Shown here one piece after another: positions 40,267 to 48,688 of a stretch of DNA of 64,000 nt (the first letter of the stretch is position 1; each line of letters begins with the position of its first letter). The DNA comes from Bog-532 sp963830385 (GTDB taxonomy: Bacteria > Actinomycetota > Actinomycetes > Streptosporangiales > Streptosporangiaceae). A program made the position numbers and the translations under genes. The notes under the pieces are model-generated. The model worked only from the letters and a program-made list of their open reading frames with translations, made no database searches and had not been told where the DNA came from. The DNA is taken from contig CAWHMD010000006.1 of the NCBI GenBank assembly GCA_963830385.1, positions 682,001-746,000 of the forward strand. Reading direction: 5' to 3'.

Positions 40267-40935
40267 GTGAGCACGTTGACCGACGTCAAGGCGCCCAACG
40301 CGACCACGCGCCGCGGCCCGTACCAGAATGGCATCCGGCGGCGCCGGGAGATCATCGAATCGGCCTCGCGGATCTTCGCGGCCTACGGATTCACCAGCGG
40401 CTCGCTGCGGCAGATCGCCGACGAGGTCGGGGTGACGCCGGCCGCGCTGACCCGGCACTTCGGCAACAAGGAGGGCCTGCTCTCCGCGGTCCTGGCCAAT
40501 TGGGACCGCGACGCGGAGATCAGGAACACCGCGGACATCCGCGGGCTGGACTACTTCATCGGGCTGCGCGACACCGCCCGCTACAACCAGGCCAACCGGG
40601 GCCTGATCGAGCTCTTCCTGACCCTGTCGGCCGAGTCGACGAACGCCTCGCACCCGGCCCGGGAGTTCATCCAGTCGCGCTACCGGCACGTGGTGGGGCA
40701 CGGAGTCCAGCACCTGCGGGAGGCCCGGGACGACGGCGAGACCGTCTGGATGAGCGACGAGAAGATCACCGCCGAGGTGCGGTCGGTGTTCGCCACCATG
40801 GACGGCCTCCAGCTCCAGTGGCTGCTCGACCCGAGCATCGACCTGATCGGGATCTTCAGCCAGGCGCTGTCGGGGTACCTGGAGCGGTGGACCGGCCGTC
40901 CGGGCGTCCTGCCCCCGCTCGACAGCCAGAACTAA
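40267..40935 (+). CDS. TetR/AcrR family regulator
   Basis: A protein of about 222 residues. The N-terminal HTH (residues about 22-70) reads RRREIIESASRIFAAYGFTSGSLRQIA and VTPAALTRHFGNKEGLL. The C-terminal ligand domain is of the usual length. GTG 40267 is preferred, but a longer frame starts at 40228. It stands before a sugar isomerase gene, with an AT-rich, inverted-repeat promoter region between them, and may control it. Confidence 0.88.
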   Translation: MSTLTDVKAPNATTRRGPYQNGIRRRREIIESASRIFAAYGFTSGSLRQIADEVGVTPAALTRHFGNKEGLLSAVLANWDRDAEIRNTADIRGLDYFIGLRDTARYNQANRGLIELFLTLSAESTNASHPAREFIQSRYRHVVGHGVQHLREARDDGETVWMSDEKITAEVRSVFATMDGLQLQWLLDPSIDLIGIFSQALSGYLERWTGRPGVLPPLDSQN

Positions 40936-41071
40936 CGACGCCTGGACTTCGGCCCGGAACGTCTCCCAGGCGGCGGCCGGGTCACCGGCGTCGGCCACCA
41001 TGCTGCCCACGCCGCTCGTCATCCTCATCGCCTTTCGCCGTGCGGCTGGGTCTTCCTGAAAAGTGAACCAA

Positions 41072-41107
41072 ATGATACCTTTTAATTGTAATCATATGGC
41101 CACAATT
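41072..41107. promoter_or_regulatory. Nested inverted repeats before the isomerase gene
   Basis: ATGAT (41072-41076) / ATCAT (41091-41095) and AATTGT (41084-41089) / ACAATT (41102-41107) interleave in a strongly AT-rich stretch. GGAGG (41118-41122) and the GTG start (41132) follow. It is probably the promoter and regulator-binding site of the isomerase, with the TetR protein upstream as candidate. Confidence 0.55.
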
Positions 41108-41131
41108 GACCGTCAGCGGAGGTGTTGAACG

Positions 41132-42071
41132 GTGCGTTTCGGAGCGTCGATATGGCCGTGGAAGTGGGAGAAGCCCTACGACGAAACGATCAAGCGGATA
41201 GGGCGGGCCGGGTTCCGGTCGACCGAGCTCATCGCCTGGGACGACGACGCCTTCACCACGTACTTCACCGACCAGACCGTTCGGGAGCTGCGCGCGATCC
41301 TGGACGGCGAGGGCATGGTCCTGTCCCAGTTCGTGGTCAAGACGCCGAACCTGTCGAGCCCGGACCCGGCCCGTCGCGCGGCGTCGGTCGAGCTGTTCAA
41401 GCAGGGCGTCGAGAAGACGGTGGCGCTCGGGTCGCCGATCATCAACACCGTCGTCCACTTCCCGTTCGCGATGCCGTTCCCGCAGCTGGCCGACCGGCCG
41501 CTGGTGCAGATGTTCTCCCAGGAGGTACCCCGGGATCTGGACTGGGCCCAGAACTACGAGGACTACGTGGCCGGGTTGCGTGAGTGCGCCCGCGCGGCCG
41601 AGGACGCCGGCATCCGCTACAGCCTGGAGCCGCACCCGTTCCGGTACGGCGCCAACACCGAGGGCCTGCTGCGGCTGATTGAGAAGGTGGGCTCCCCGGC
41701 CTTGGGCGTCAACGTGGATCCGAGCCACCTGTTCCCGGTCGGCGACCTGCCGCACGTCACCGTCTACCGGCTCGGCGACCGGGTGCTGCACTGCCACTTC
41801 TCCGACAACGACGGCGAGACCAACGTCCACTGGCGTCCGGGCATGGGCAAGATCAACTGGCAGCACCTGATGCAGGCGCTGGCCGACACCGGCTTCGACG
41901 GCGTCATCTCACTCGAATTCGAGGACATCCCCGGCGTCTCCCGCGGTCCCCGGCACACGCACGGCGCCTATCACGGCAACGACGTGGCGACCGAAGGCTT
42001 CAGAGGAGTACCTGACCGCCCTCAGCTATCTGACCGGGCTCGCGAAGGAGGCCGGCCTCAAGGTCGAGTGA
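41132..42071 (+). pseudogene. Sugar phosphate isomerase/epimerase (TIM barrel) with C-terminal frameshift
   Basis: A xylose-isomerase-like TIM barrel of about 310 residues. Metal-ligand and family segments include FRSTELIAWDDDAF, IRYSLEPHPFRYGA, LGVNVDPSHLFPVGD, LHCHFSDNDGETNVHW and ISLEFEDIPGV. At about 42002 (TTCAGAGGAGTAC) the frame shifts. Reading GAG GAG TAC from 42003 gives EEYLTALSYLTGLAKEAG and a stop at 42069-42071, the normal end. The unshifted frame runs to 42079 with an unrelated Arg-rich tail. The core with all catalytic residues is intact, so the shifted protein might still work. The substrate is unknown. Confidence 0.85.
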
Positions 42072-42186
42072 CCTGGTAAGGCTCGGGCTGGGCCTGCCGA
42101 GCGGAGCAGCAGCGCCCAGCCGAGCGGGCCGGCTGGTGGGCAACCCGGCTGCCCTTCCGGCCGCCGCGCTGGCCGGAAAGCCGGAG

Positions 42187-43482
42187 TCAGCGACCGAGGA
42201 TGTCGTGGAGGTGCGACACCGGCCAGCGCCGGTCGAACAGGGTCGGGTCGCCCCGGTCCTCGGCCCGTAGCTGCTCGATCAGGGTCACGTAGCCGTCGAG
42301 GTCGAGCTTCCTGACCAGGGCGAGCAGGTCGGCCGCCTCGCCGGTGACCGGGTCGACCGGGGCGACGAACCGGTCGTAGACGTCCACGATCTGCTGGATC
42401 ATCGCGAGGTGGCGCTGGCCGGGATCGACTGAAGGGAACTTCGTCGCCGCGAAGTCCTCGGTGAACACGATCGGCTCGACGGCCAGGGCCTCGGGCCCGT
42501 AGAGCTGGGCGAGATGGATGAGCAGCTCGACGTCAAAGGTCTCGTTGAACGATGACATCTGGCCGAGCGCCGGGCCGAGAGCGATCGCGTCGAACGCCTT
42601 GAAGCCGGCCTGGGTGTCGAGCACCGGGGCCAGCGCCGGGATGAGCGTGGCCCGGACGAAGTGGCGGAACAGCACGATGATCTTGTCCGGCTTGCCGCCC
42701 GTGCTCTGCGGCTCGGTAACCGGGCCGTCCGGCCGGATCAGCACGGCGCCGGCGAGCCCGTAACGCTGGCCGAGCGCGCCGGTGACCGTGTCACTGGACA
42801 CCACCGGCGCCACCAGGGAACCCAGCTGAGCCAGGTTGGCGGACAGATCGGCATCGGTGTAGGCGACGACATGACGGCCGGCGCCGTCCGCCCAGGCCGG
42901 ACCGGTCCGGACCGCCGTCGCCAGCGCGGCCAGGATCGAACCGCCCTTGCGCGACTCATCGGTCGAGGTCAGCCGGTCGAACGCGGGGCTGATGGAAACG
43001 GCACCGTTGATCAGCTCGGCCAGCCTCAGCACCTTCACGCTGCGGTGGCCTTCCGCCGGGTAGCCCTCGGCGGCGGCGATCTCCTCCATCAGATCGGCGC
43101 TGCTGGGCTGATCCGGGCAGCCGTCGTCGCAGGCGATGATGCTCCAGGTGACACCGGGCAGGTCGCCGGTCAGCCAGTCGAGCTGGCGGACCTTGGCCCG
43201 GACGAAGTCCTCCCCGTGCGGGTGGACGGTGCGGGGAACCATCCGCCCGGTCTCGCCGTACATGGCCCAGACCACGGTCAGGTGGATCGGCCCGGTCAGC
43301 TCGCTCAGCCGCTGCCGCGAGCGCGCCACGGCCATCGCCTCGGCCGCCACGGCCGGGCCGTGATTGGCCACGACCTGCGCCAACGCCCCCTCGTCCTTGA
43401 TCAGCGGGCCGGCCGCGTCGAGCACCGCCTCGTTCTGCTCGGAGTCGGTCAGGTCGCGTACCGGCGTCTGCGCTTCATCCAT
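42187..43482 (-). CDS. GT-A fold glycosyltransferase (GT2, dolichol-phosphate-sugar synthase-like)
   Basis: A 431-residue protein of GT-A type. The nucleotide-binding region is VTWSIIACDDGCPDQP, the DxD is VAYTDADLSANLAQLG, and DTQAGFKAFDAIALG closely resembles the DTQCGFKLF motif of dolichyl-phosphate glucosyl/mannosyltransferases. It also has FDVELLIHLAQLYG. Unlike those enzymes it lacks a transmembrane helix, so it is expected to be cytosolic and may glycosylate a soluble acceptor. ATG 43482 is the best start. It is tail to head with a TetR gene on the same strand. Confidence 0.78.
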   Translation of the reverse strand: MDEAQTPVRDLTDSEQNEAVLDAAGPLIKDEGALAQVVANHGPAVAAEAMAVARSRQRLSELTGPIHLTVVWAMYGETGRMVPRTVHPHGEDFVRAKVRQLDWLTGDLPGVTWSIIACDDGCPDQPSSADLMEEIAAAEGYPAEGHRSVKVLRLAELINGAVSISPAFDRLTSTDESRKGGSILAALATAVRTGPAWADGAGRHVVAYTDADLSANLAQLGSLVAPVVSSDTVTGALGQRYGLAGAVLIRPDGPVTEPQSTGGKPDKIIVLFRHFVRATLIPALAPVLDTQAGFKAFDAIALGPALGQMSSFNETFDVELLIHLAQLYGPEALAVEPIVFTEDFAATKFPSVDPGQRHLAMIQQIVDVYDRFVAPVDPVTGEAADLLALVRKLDLDGYVTLIEQLRAEDRGDPTLFDRRWPVSHLHDILGR

Positions 43483-43555
43483 GGCCCCCAAGCATGTCAG
43501 GGGAGACAGGCCGTTGGGGTGAGCTCGCGCCAGGAGATGATCATGTCGACGGCGG

Positions 43556-44125
43556 TCAGGGGCGCAGGCCGTCGACGAAGATGGCGACCAGGTGCTGACC
43601 GTAGTCGGGTCCCTCCCCCGGCACCGGCTGGCACAGCAGGGCCACTGCGTGCAGCACGTCGGCCGCGCTGACGTCGGCCCGGATCCCGCCGGCGGCGCGG
43701 GCGGCCGCCATCAGGTTCTCGAGCACCGGCTCCATGCGCTGGTAGAAGTGTTCGCGCATGGCCTGGTGGGCGGTGTCGGACGACTGCAGGGCCGACGCCA
43801 GGCCCACCTTGGTGGCGACCAGTTCGGTGTACCGGTGGATCCATTTGGCCAGCGCTGTGGCCGGCGGATTGGTTGCGCTCAGGGCCACGCCCGCGTCCGC
43901 GCAGGCGTCGATCTCGTGCTTCAGCACGGCGAGCACGAGGTCCGAGCGCTGCGGGAAGTGCCGGTAGAGCGTCCCCACCCCGACCCCGGCCCGGTCGGTG
44001 ATCTCTTTCGCGGGAGCGTCTACGCCCGAGATGGCGAAGACGGCCTTGGCCGCCTCCAGCAGGGCGTCGAGATTGCGCTGGGCGTCGGCCCGCCGCCGCC
44101 GCGTCGCCGCGGTCTCCGTCACCAC
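43556..44125 (-). CDS. TetR/AcrR family regulator of the divergent aldo/keto reductase
   Basis: A 189-residue TetR protein. The HTH is AKEITDRAGVGVGTLYRHFPQRSDLVLAVL (quoted as GVGVGTLYRHFPQRSDL, about residues 45-75). The C-terminal domain is of the TetR_C_33-like type. GTG 44125 has GCGGAGAACT upstream. It is divergent from the aldo/keto reductase and very likely represses it and itself by binding the double palindrome at 44233-44270. Confidence 0.9.
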   Translation of the reverse strand: MVTETAATRRRRADAQRNLDALLEAAKAVFAISGVDAPAKEITDRAGVGVGTLYRHFPQRSDLVLAVLKHEIDACADAGVALSATNPPATALAKWIHRYTELVATKVGLASALQSSDTAHQAMREHFYQRMEPVLENLMAAARAAGGIRADVSAADVLHAVALLCQPVPGEGPDYGQHLVAIFVDGLRP

Positions 44126-44232
44126 AGTTCTCCGCTCACCCTCTCCTCACCCTCTCCGCTCACCCTCGCCGCTCGCCTGACGTCAGGCACCGCCTCACCG
44201 GCCACTTCCGCCCGGCCCATCACTTGCATAAG

Positions 44233-44270
44233 CGGAAAGCCTTTCCGTATATTAACGGAAGAGCTTTCCG
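44233..44270. promoter_or_regulatory. Double palindromic TetR operator
   Basis: CGGAAAG-C-CTTTCCG (44233-44247) is a perfect 15-bp palindrome. A second, partly degenerate copy CGGAAGAGCTTTCCG lies at 44256-44270, centre to centre 23 bp. Both are in the gap between the divergent TetR and reductase genes, with AT-rich promoter sequence (TATATTAA) between them. Confidence 0.82.
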
Positions 44271-44303
44271 TTTCACTTCCACCATACGGCAGGAGGAACC
44301 GTC

Positions 44304-45326
44304 ATGCAGTACCGCACCCTCGGCCGGACCGGCATCAAGGTCAGCCCGTACGCGCTCGGCACGCTGATGTTCGCCACCTCGATCAGCAACCTCGACCCGG
44401 CCGACTCGGCCCGCGTCCTGCACAAGGCGCTCGACGCCGGGATCAACTTCGTCGACACCGCCGACGCCTACGGCGACTCGGAGGAGGTCGTCGGCCAGGC
44501 GCTCAAGGGGCGCCGCGAGAACGTCGTGCTGGCGACCAAGTTCGGCCGTCCGGTGGGGGAAGACCCCAACCAGCGGGGCACGTCCCGCCGGTGGATCATG
44601 ACCGCGGTCGAGAACTCGCTGCGCCGGCTGCAGACCGACTACATCGACCTCTACCAGGTGCACCGGGTCGACCCGGCCACCGACGTCGAGGAAACGCTGT
44701 CGGCGCTGTCGGACCTGGTCCACAGCGGCAAGGTCCGGGCGATCGGGTCGTCCAACACGCCGGCGTCCGAGATCGTCGAGGCCCAGTGGGCCGCCGAGCG
44801 CCGCGGCCTGGAACGCTTCCACACCGAGCAGCCGGTCTACTCGCTGCTCAACCGGGGGATCGAGAGCGAGGTGCTGCCGGTCGCGCAGCGCTACGGGCTG
44901 GGGACGCTCGTGTGGGGACCGCTCGGGCAGGGCCTGCTCACCGGCCGCGTCCGCAAGGGCCAGCACAATGACCTGCGCCGGGCCGCCCTGGTCCGGCACC
45001 TCAGCGACGAGCGCCGCCTCGACGTCGTCGAGCAGCTCATCCCCGTCGCCGAGCAGGCGGGGATGCCGCTGATCCACCTGGCCATGGCGTTCACCATCGC
45101 TCACCCCGGCGTCACCAGCGCCCTGCTCGGCGCCCGCACCGAGGAACAACTGGACGGCCTCCTGACCGGTGTCGACGTCGCCCTCTCGGACGACATCCTC
45201 GACCGCATCGACGAGATCGTCCCGCCCGGCACCGATGTCGGCACCCTCGACCAGGCCTACCTGCCGCCCGCCCTCCTCAACCCGAGCCTGCGCCGCCGGC
45301 CGATCGCGGACCGTTCTGCTGGGTGA
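44304..45326 (+). CDS. Aldo/keto reductase
   Basis: A 340-residue NADPH-dependent aldo/keto reductase. The catalytic tetrad is visible: Asp in FVDTADAYGDSEEVVG, Tyr of DAYG, Lys in LATKFGRP, and His in LYQVHRVDP. Also present are VRAIGSSNTPASEI and the cofactor loop GPLGQGLLTGRVRKG. AGGAGG precedes ATG 44304. It is probably induced by its TetR neighbour in response to a carbonyl compound. Confidence 0.94.
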   Translation: MQYRTLGRTGIKVSPYALGTLMFATSISNLDPADSARVLHKALDAGINFVDTADAYGDSEEVVGQALKGRRENVVLATKFGRPVGEDPNQRGTSRRWIMTAVENSLRRLQTDYIDLYQVHRVDPATDVEETLSALSDLVHSGKVRAIGSSNTPASEIVEAQWAAERRGLERFHTEQPVYSLLNRGIESEVLPVAQRYGLGTLVWGPLGQGLLTGRVRKGQHNDLRRAALVRHLSDERRLDVVEQLIPVAEQAGMPLIHLAMAFTIAHPGVTSALLGARTEEQLDGLLTGVDVALSDDILDRIDEIVPPGTDVGTLDQAYLPPALLNPSLRRRPIADRSAG

Positions 45327-45421
45327 GGAGCACACAAAAGCGGCCTTGAAAGCTGCAGGTCCCGAGTCACCCTGTTGGCATGCCTTAACCGTGCGTTATT
45401 AGCATCACCTGGGTCAGGACT

Positions 45422-45784
45422 GTGCTGTACCAAGCGGAGCTCGCCCTGCACAACGGCGACGCGGGCCCGCGCCGGGCCATCTGGTCCCGCAACGAGCCCG
45501 TGAGCATCCTGGGGGCGGCGCGCAACGCCTGCGGACAGCGGGAAGTGGAGGAGGTATTTGCTTTCCTCGAGCAGATGTTCTCCGACTGCACGGCCTACAG
45601 TTTCGAGCTGCAGGCGTGTGACGTGGTGGGCCAGATGGCCTATACCTCCGGCTTTGAGCACGTCTCGGTTTCCATGGACGGACAGCCGCGCAGTTTCACC
45701 TTGCGAGCCACCCAGGTCTATCGCCGTGAGGGCGGCGAGTGGAAGGTCGTCCATCGGCACGCCGACTACGCGACCGAGCAGTAA
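45422..45784 (+). CDS. SnoaL/NTF2-like (DUF4440-type) protein, possibly 5'-truncated
   Basis: A 120-residue cone-fold protein: AELALHNGDAGPRRAIWSRNEPVSILGAARNACGQREVEEVFAFLEQMF (quoted as AELALHNGD, WSRNEPVSILGAAR, REVEEVFAFLEQMF), then FTLRATQVYRREGGEWKVVHRHAD. Family members usually have a few more residues before the first helix; here an in-frame stop at 45386 limits the frame and the only start is GTG 45422. It either begins late or has lost its 5' end. Function unknown. Confidence 0.75.
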   Translation: MLYQAELALHNGDAGPRRAIWSRNEPVSILGAARNACGQREVEEVFAFLEQMFSDCTAYSFELQACDVVGQMAYTSGFEHVSVSMDGQPRSFTLRATQVYRREGGEWKVVHRHADYATEQ

Positions 45785-45892
45785 GAAACGGGTGGTCAGG
45801 GGCGGGTCCACCAGGGGCCACACGCGCGATATCCGCCGTTCTGCGCGACCGGAGAGGCGCGGCCGGGCGATTCAGTGACCGAAGCATATTGG

Positions 45893-46684
45893 TCATTCTG
45901 CGCTTTGACCGGTGACTGGACCGGCCGGTGGAGGTGCGGTCGCGGTGGCGCGGCCGGTTCGCAGGACGAGCAGGTCGAGGGTATCGATGACCGGGCCTGG
46001 CTGGGTCGCGGCGGCAGCACGGAGCCTGGCCAGGCCTGCTTGGTAGGCATCGTCGGTGATGAGCATGAGCGGGGTGTGCGCTTCACGCTGCGCGGTGGCG
46101 GCTATGGCGGCGAGTGAGGGGGCGGTCACCTGGCGGACCGGTTCCAGGGTCACGTAGCTGAAGCCTGCTGCGGCGAATGCCGTGCGCACACTGGTAACGC
46201 TGGGGAAGGTGTCCAGGACTGCGGTGGCCTCGGGCCAGTAGCGGAACAGCCCGATGCCGTGGTGACGGCCCGGGAATACGCTGCGGATGAGCACGGGGGC
46301 AGCGGGCCGGAGTACCCGGTGAAGCTCGCGCGAAGCGGCGGGAAGGTCGGCCAGGTGATGGATGACGGTGGATAGCCAGGCACCGTCCATGGTCGCGGAG
46401 GCGAGCGGCAGTGCCGTGGCATGCCCCGCGATCATGGCCGGCCAGCGGGAGCGGGCACGCATGGCTGCGGAAGGCTCGACAGCTACGACGCTGATGCCGT
46501 ACCAGCTGGCCAGGGTGGCGGCCCAGGTGCCGGTGCCAGCGCCCAGGTCGAGCACCCGCATGCCGGGCCGGGGAGCCAGGTGTCGGGCAATCGCGGCGCG
46601 CCATTCGCTGAGGGCGCCTGGCGGGAGTTCGCGGGAGGCATGGAATGCCTCGGCCACGGCATCGTTGTAGTCGATCCGGGCCAT
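45893..46684 (-). CDS. Class I SAM-dependent methyltransferase
   Basis: A 263-residue methyltransferase. Motif I is MRVLDLGAGTGTWAATLA (about residues 39-56), motif II is VVAVEPSAAMRARS, and the motif IV region is DGAWLSTVIHHLADL. The start lies 3 nt after the stop of the DUF6817-VOC fusion, so it is coupled to it. The acceptor is unknown. It resembles the small MT at 6123, but the two are not close copies. Confidence 0.87.
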   Translation of the reverse strand: MARIDYNDAVAEAFHASRELPPGALSEWRAAIARHLAPRPGMRVLDLGAGTGTWAATLASWYGISVVAVEPSAAMRARSRWPAMIAGHATALPLASATMDGAWLSTVIHHLADLPAASRELHRVLRPAAPVLIRSVFPGRHHGIGLFRYWPEATAVLDTFPSVTSVRTAFAAAGFSYVTLEPVRQVTAPSLAAIAATAQREAHTPLMLITDDAYQAGLARLRAAAATQPGPVIDTLDLLVLRTGRATATAPPPAGPVTGQSAE

Positions 46685-46687
46685 GGC

Positions 46688-47665
46688 CTAGCTGGCCTGC
46701 CCTGCGGCGTAGCTGGCGATCTCGATGAGGTTTCCATCGGGGTCTCGGATGTAGATGCTGGTGATCGGGCCGCGGGCACCGATGCGCGGTACCGGGCCGT
46801 CCTCGACGGGCACGTTCTCAGCATCGAGATGGGCGAGCACTTCCCCGGGTGGAGTCGTGGTGATCAGGCACAGGTCCGCGCTGCCCCGCGTGGGCCGGGC
46901 GGCGTGCGGGGTGATCTCCTGCCCGGCCTGATGCAGGTTGATCTTGCTGCTGCCGAATTCCAGGGCGCGGCGCCCGGCGCCGAAGGTGACCGGGCGCATG
47001 CCCAGCACCCGCCGGTAGAAGCCAGCAGTCTGGTCCAGGTCGGTGACGGTCAGAACCAGGTGGTCCAGGCCGGTGATGGCGACAGATGACATCTGCTCTC
47101 CAGGCTCGGTCCGCCCGCTCAGGTCGGTGCCGGGCTGCTGGCTCCAGGCCTGCCAGGCCGCACCGGTAAGCCGCTGCCTGGTGCCGGCGAAGAATTGCCG
47201 TAGCGCCGCGCCATGCCGGGCGGCCATAGCCGGGCTGTGCCGGATCACATCGAGTTCGTTAGCGGCCGTCAGCTCGGTGAACGCGCGGATATCCCGCTCC
47301 GGCGGCGTGTGCGTGCGGCCGGTGAACCTGTCCCGGAAGGGCACCTGTCGGGGCTCCCTGAGGGCTGGGTAGACAGCCGCCCGGTCACAGCTGCCGTATA
47401 GGTAGACCAGTGACTCAGCCCGAGCGCCGGCGATCGCGCTGAGGACGGGGCGCTCGTCTGGCCCAAGCAGCGGGTGAGGGAAACCGGCCGTGCCGTAGCA
47501 GGCATGGCACAGTCCAGCCACCTGCAGTTCCTCGCCGGCTCCCCATTCCGCGAGCGACGCGGCGACACGGCCCAGGTGCCCGTACAGGGTTCCACCGGGG
47601 TGGGGCAGCTGGCCGGCTCCGTGGTCCAGCAGGAATTCCTGGATCCGCCGTGATTCGGGCCTCAC
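46688..47665 (-). CDS. DUF6817-VOC (glyoxalase/bleomycin-resistance fold) fusion protein
   Basis: A 325-residue protein in one uninterrupted frame. Residues about 5-125 match DUF6817 (LLDHGAGQLPHPGGTLYGHLGRVAASLAEWGA, quoted as LPHPGGTLYGHLGRV; LCHACYGTAGFP; RAESLVYLYGSCDRAAVY). Residues about 195-320 form a VOC domain (ITGLDHLVLTVTDLDQTAGFYRRVLGM and IYIRDPDGNLIEIAS) with metal-ligand candidates His and Glu. A GGAG site precedes MSSVA inside the frame (about 47092), so the VOC part could also be made alone. GTG 47665 lies at the predicted transcription start. Metal binding is likely; function unknown. Confidence 0.75.
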   Translation of the reverse strand: MRPESRRIQEFLLDHGAGQLPHPGGTLYGHLGRVAASLAEWGAGEELQVAGLCHACYGTAGFPHPLLGPDERPVLSAIAGARAESLVYLYGSCDRAAVYPALREPRQVPFRDRFTGRTHTPPERDIRAFTELTAANELDVIRHSPAMAARHGAALRQFFAGTRQRLTGAAWQAWSQQPGTDLSGRTEPGEQMSSVAITGLDHLVLTVTDLDQTAGFYRRVLGMRPVTFGAGRRALEFGSSKINLHQAGQEITPHAARPTRGSADLCLITTTPPGEVLAHLDAENVPVEDGPVPRIGARGPITSIYIRDPDGNLIEIASYAAGQAS

Positions 47666-47689
47666 GTCACTAGTTATACTCGTGACGTG
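47663..47689. promoter_or_regulatory. Palindrome over two divergent leaderless starts
   Basis: CACGTCAC (47663-47670) and GTGACGTG (47682-47689) are perfect inverted repeats around an 11-bp AT-rich centre. The centre holds TATACT (47675-47680) for the plus strand and TATAAC (47678-47673) for the minus strand. Each is 6-7 nt from a GTG start codon (47687 plus, 47665 minus), and both start codons lie within or beside the repeat arms. Confidence 0.8.
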
Positions 47690-48295
47690 CGGCGTCCGGC
47701 AATCCCTGACAGTGGGCCATCGGCGGAGGAATTGCGGTTCATCTTCCGGTCCGGGCGGTTGAGCCTGGCGTTCTGCGCGACCGTCGGCGAGCGGTGGCGC
47801 CGCGGCTTCGAACGGCTGCTCACCCCCGGCCACCTCACCCGCTGGTATGCCGAGGCGTCCGTGGCGAGCCTTCCCGTCCCGGTGACCGGACCGGACCTGG
47901 CGGAAGCGCGGGCCGTGCGCGAAGCGGTCTACCGTAGCGCCAAGGCGCTCCTCGGCGGACAGCCGCCGGCCGGCGCCGACGAGGAGATCATCAACCAGGC
48001 GGCGTCGGCGCCACCGCCGGTCCCGCGCATGGACCAGGGCGCGGTGCGGCTGGCCACGGCACCGCCGGATCCGGCGGCCAGCGCTCTGAGCGCGGTAGCG
48101 CGTGATGCCATCAGCCTGTTCACCACCGCCGACGCCCGACGGCTGCGCGAGTGCGCCAGCCCCGAATGCGGCCTGGTGTTCCTGGACCTCAGCCGGCCCG
48201 GCCGCCGCCGCTGGTGCTCCAGCAACGCCTGCGGCGGCAAAGCACGCGCCGCCGCCTACCGGCAGCGCCGACAGCCCACCGCCGAAACCCGCTGA
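47687..48295 (+). CDS. CGNR-type zinc-finger regulator (ABATE domain)
   Basis: A 202-residue protein. The N-terminal ABATE-like helical region (LSLAFCATVGERWRRGFERLL, LAEARAVREAVYRSAKALL; about residues 15-140) is followed by a C-terminal zinc finger. There CASPECGLVFLD supplies two Cys and WCSSNACGGKARAAAYRQRR supplies two more; the classical CGNR signature is CGGK here. CGNR proteins are putative stress transcription regulators. The start GTG 47687 coincides with a predicted transcription start. It is divergent from the DUF6817-VOC operon and probably controls it. Confidence 0.85.
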   Translation: MRRPAIPDSGPSAEELRFIFRSGRLSLAFCATVGERWRRGFERLLTPGHLTRWYAEASVASLPVPVTGPDLAEARAVREAVYRSAKALLGGQPPAGADEEIINQAASAPPPVPRMDQGAVRLATAPPDPAASALSAVARDAISLFTTADARRLRECASPECGLVFLDLSRPGRRRWCSSNACGGKARAAAYRQRRQPTAETR

Positions 48296-48688
48296 CCGTT
48301 ACGGGTGCAGAACTGGCCTTTCTGCGAACGGAAATCACTGCGGGTCGGCCCAGCCTTGAGGCGTACTAAATCGGCGATGTGGCGTGAAGCGCAACCGTCG
48401 GCCCGCCGCGGACGGTAGTCCGCACTGTCCTCGCGTCAGGCCATCGATAATCGCCTAACCTGTCCGGCCTTCGGCGGCGGGCTTGCCTAGGTGGCAGGCG
48501 TGCGTAACCGGGTGTTCGGTGGGTGCCGCCATGGTCGCAAGGTGAAGGGCATCTGGCCGGTGGCGCTGAGTGCGCTTGACCGGAGGCCATCTGGGATGGT
48601 CTGCGCGCGGGAATGCGGCGGTCAGATGTGTTCGGAGGTCTGGTGTCACCTCAGGCAAGGCACAGCCGGGCCGGGTCATACTGATCAG
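48296..48688. promoter_or_regulatory. Gap and promoter before the 48689 methyltransferase
   Basis: About 390 bp without a credible gene. CATACT (48677-48682) lies 6 nt before the GTG at 48689, giving a probable leaderless start. The word TAAATCGGCGAT (48367-48378) recurs at 53929-53940. Confidence 0.5.
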
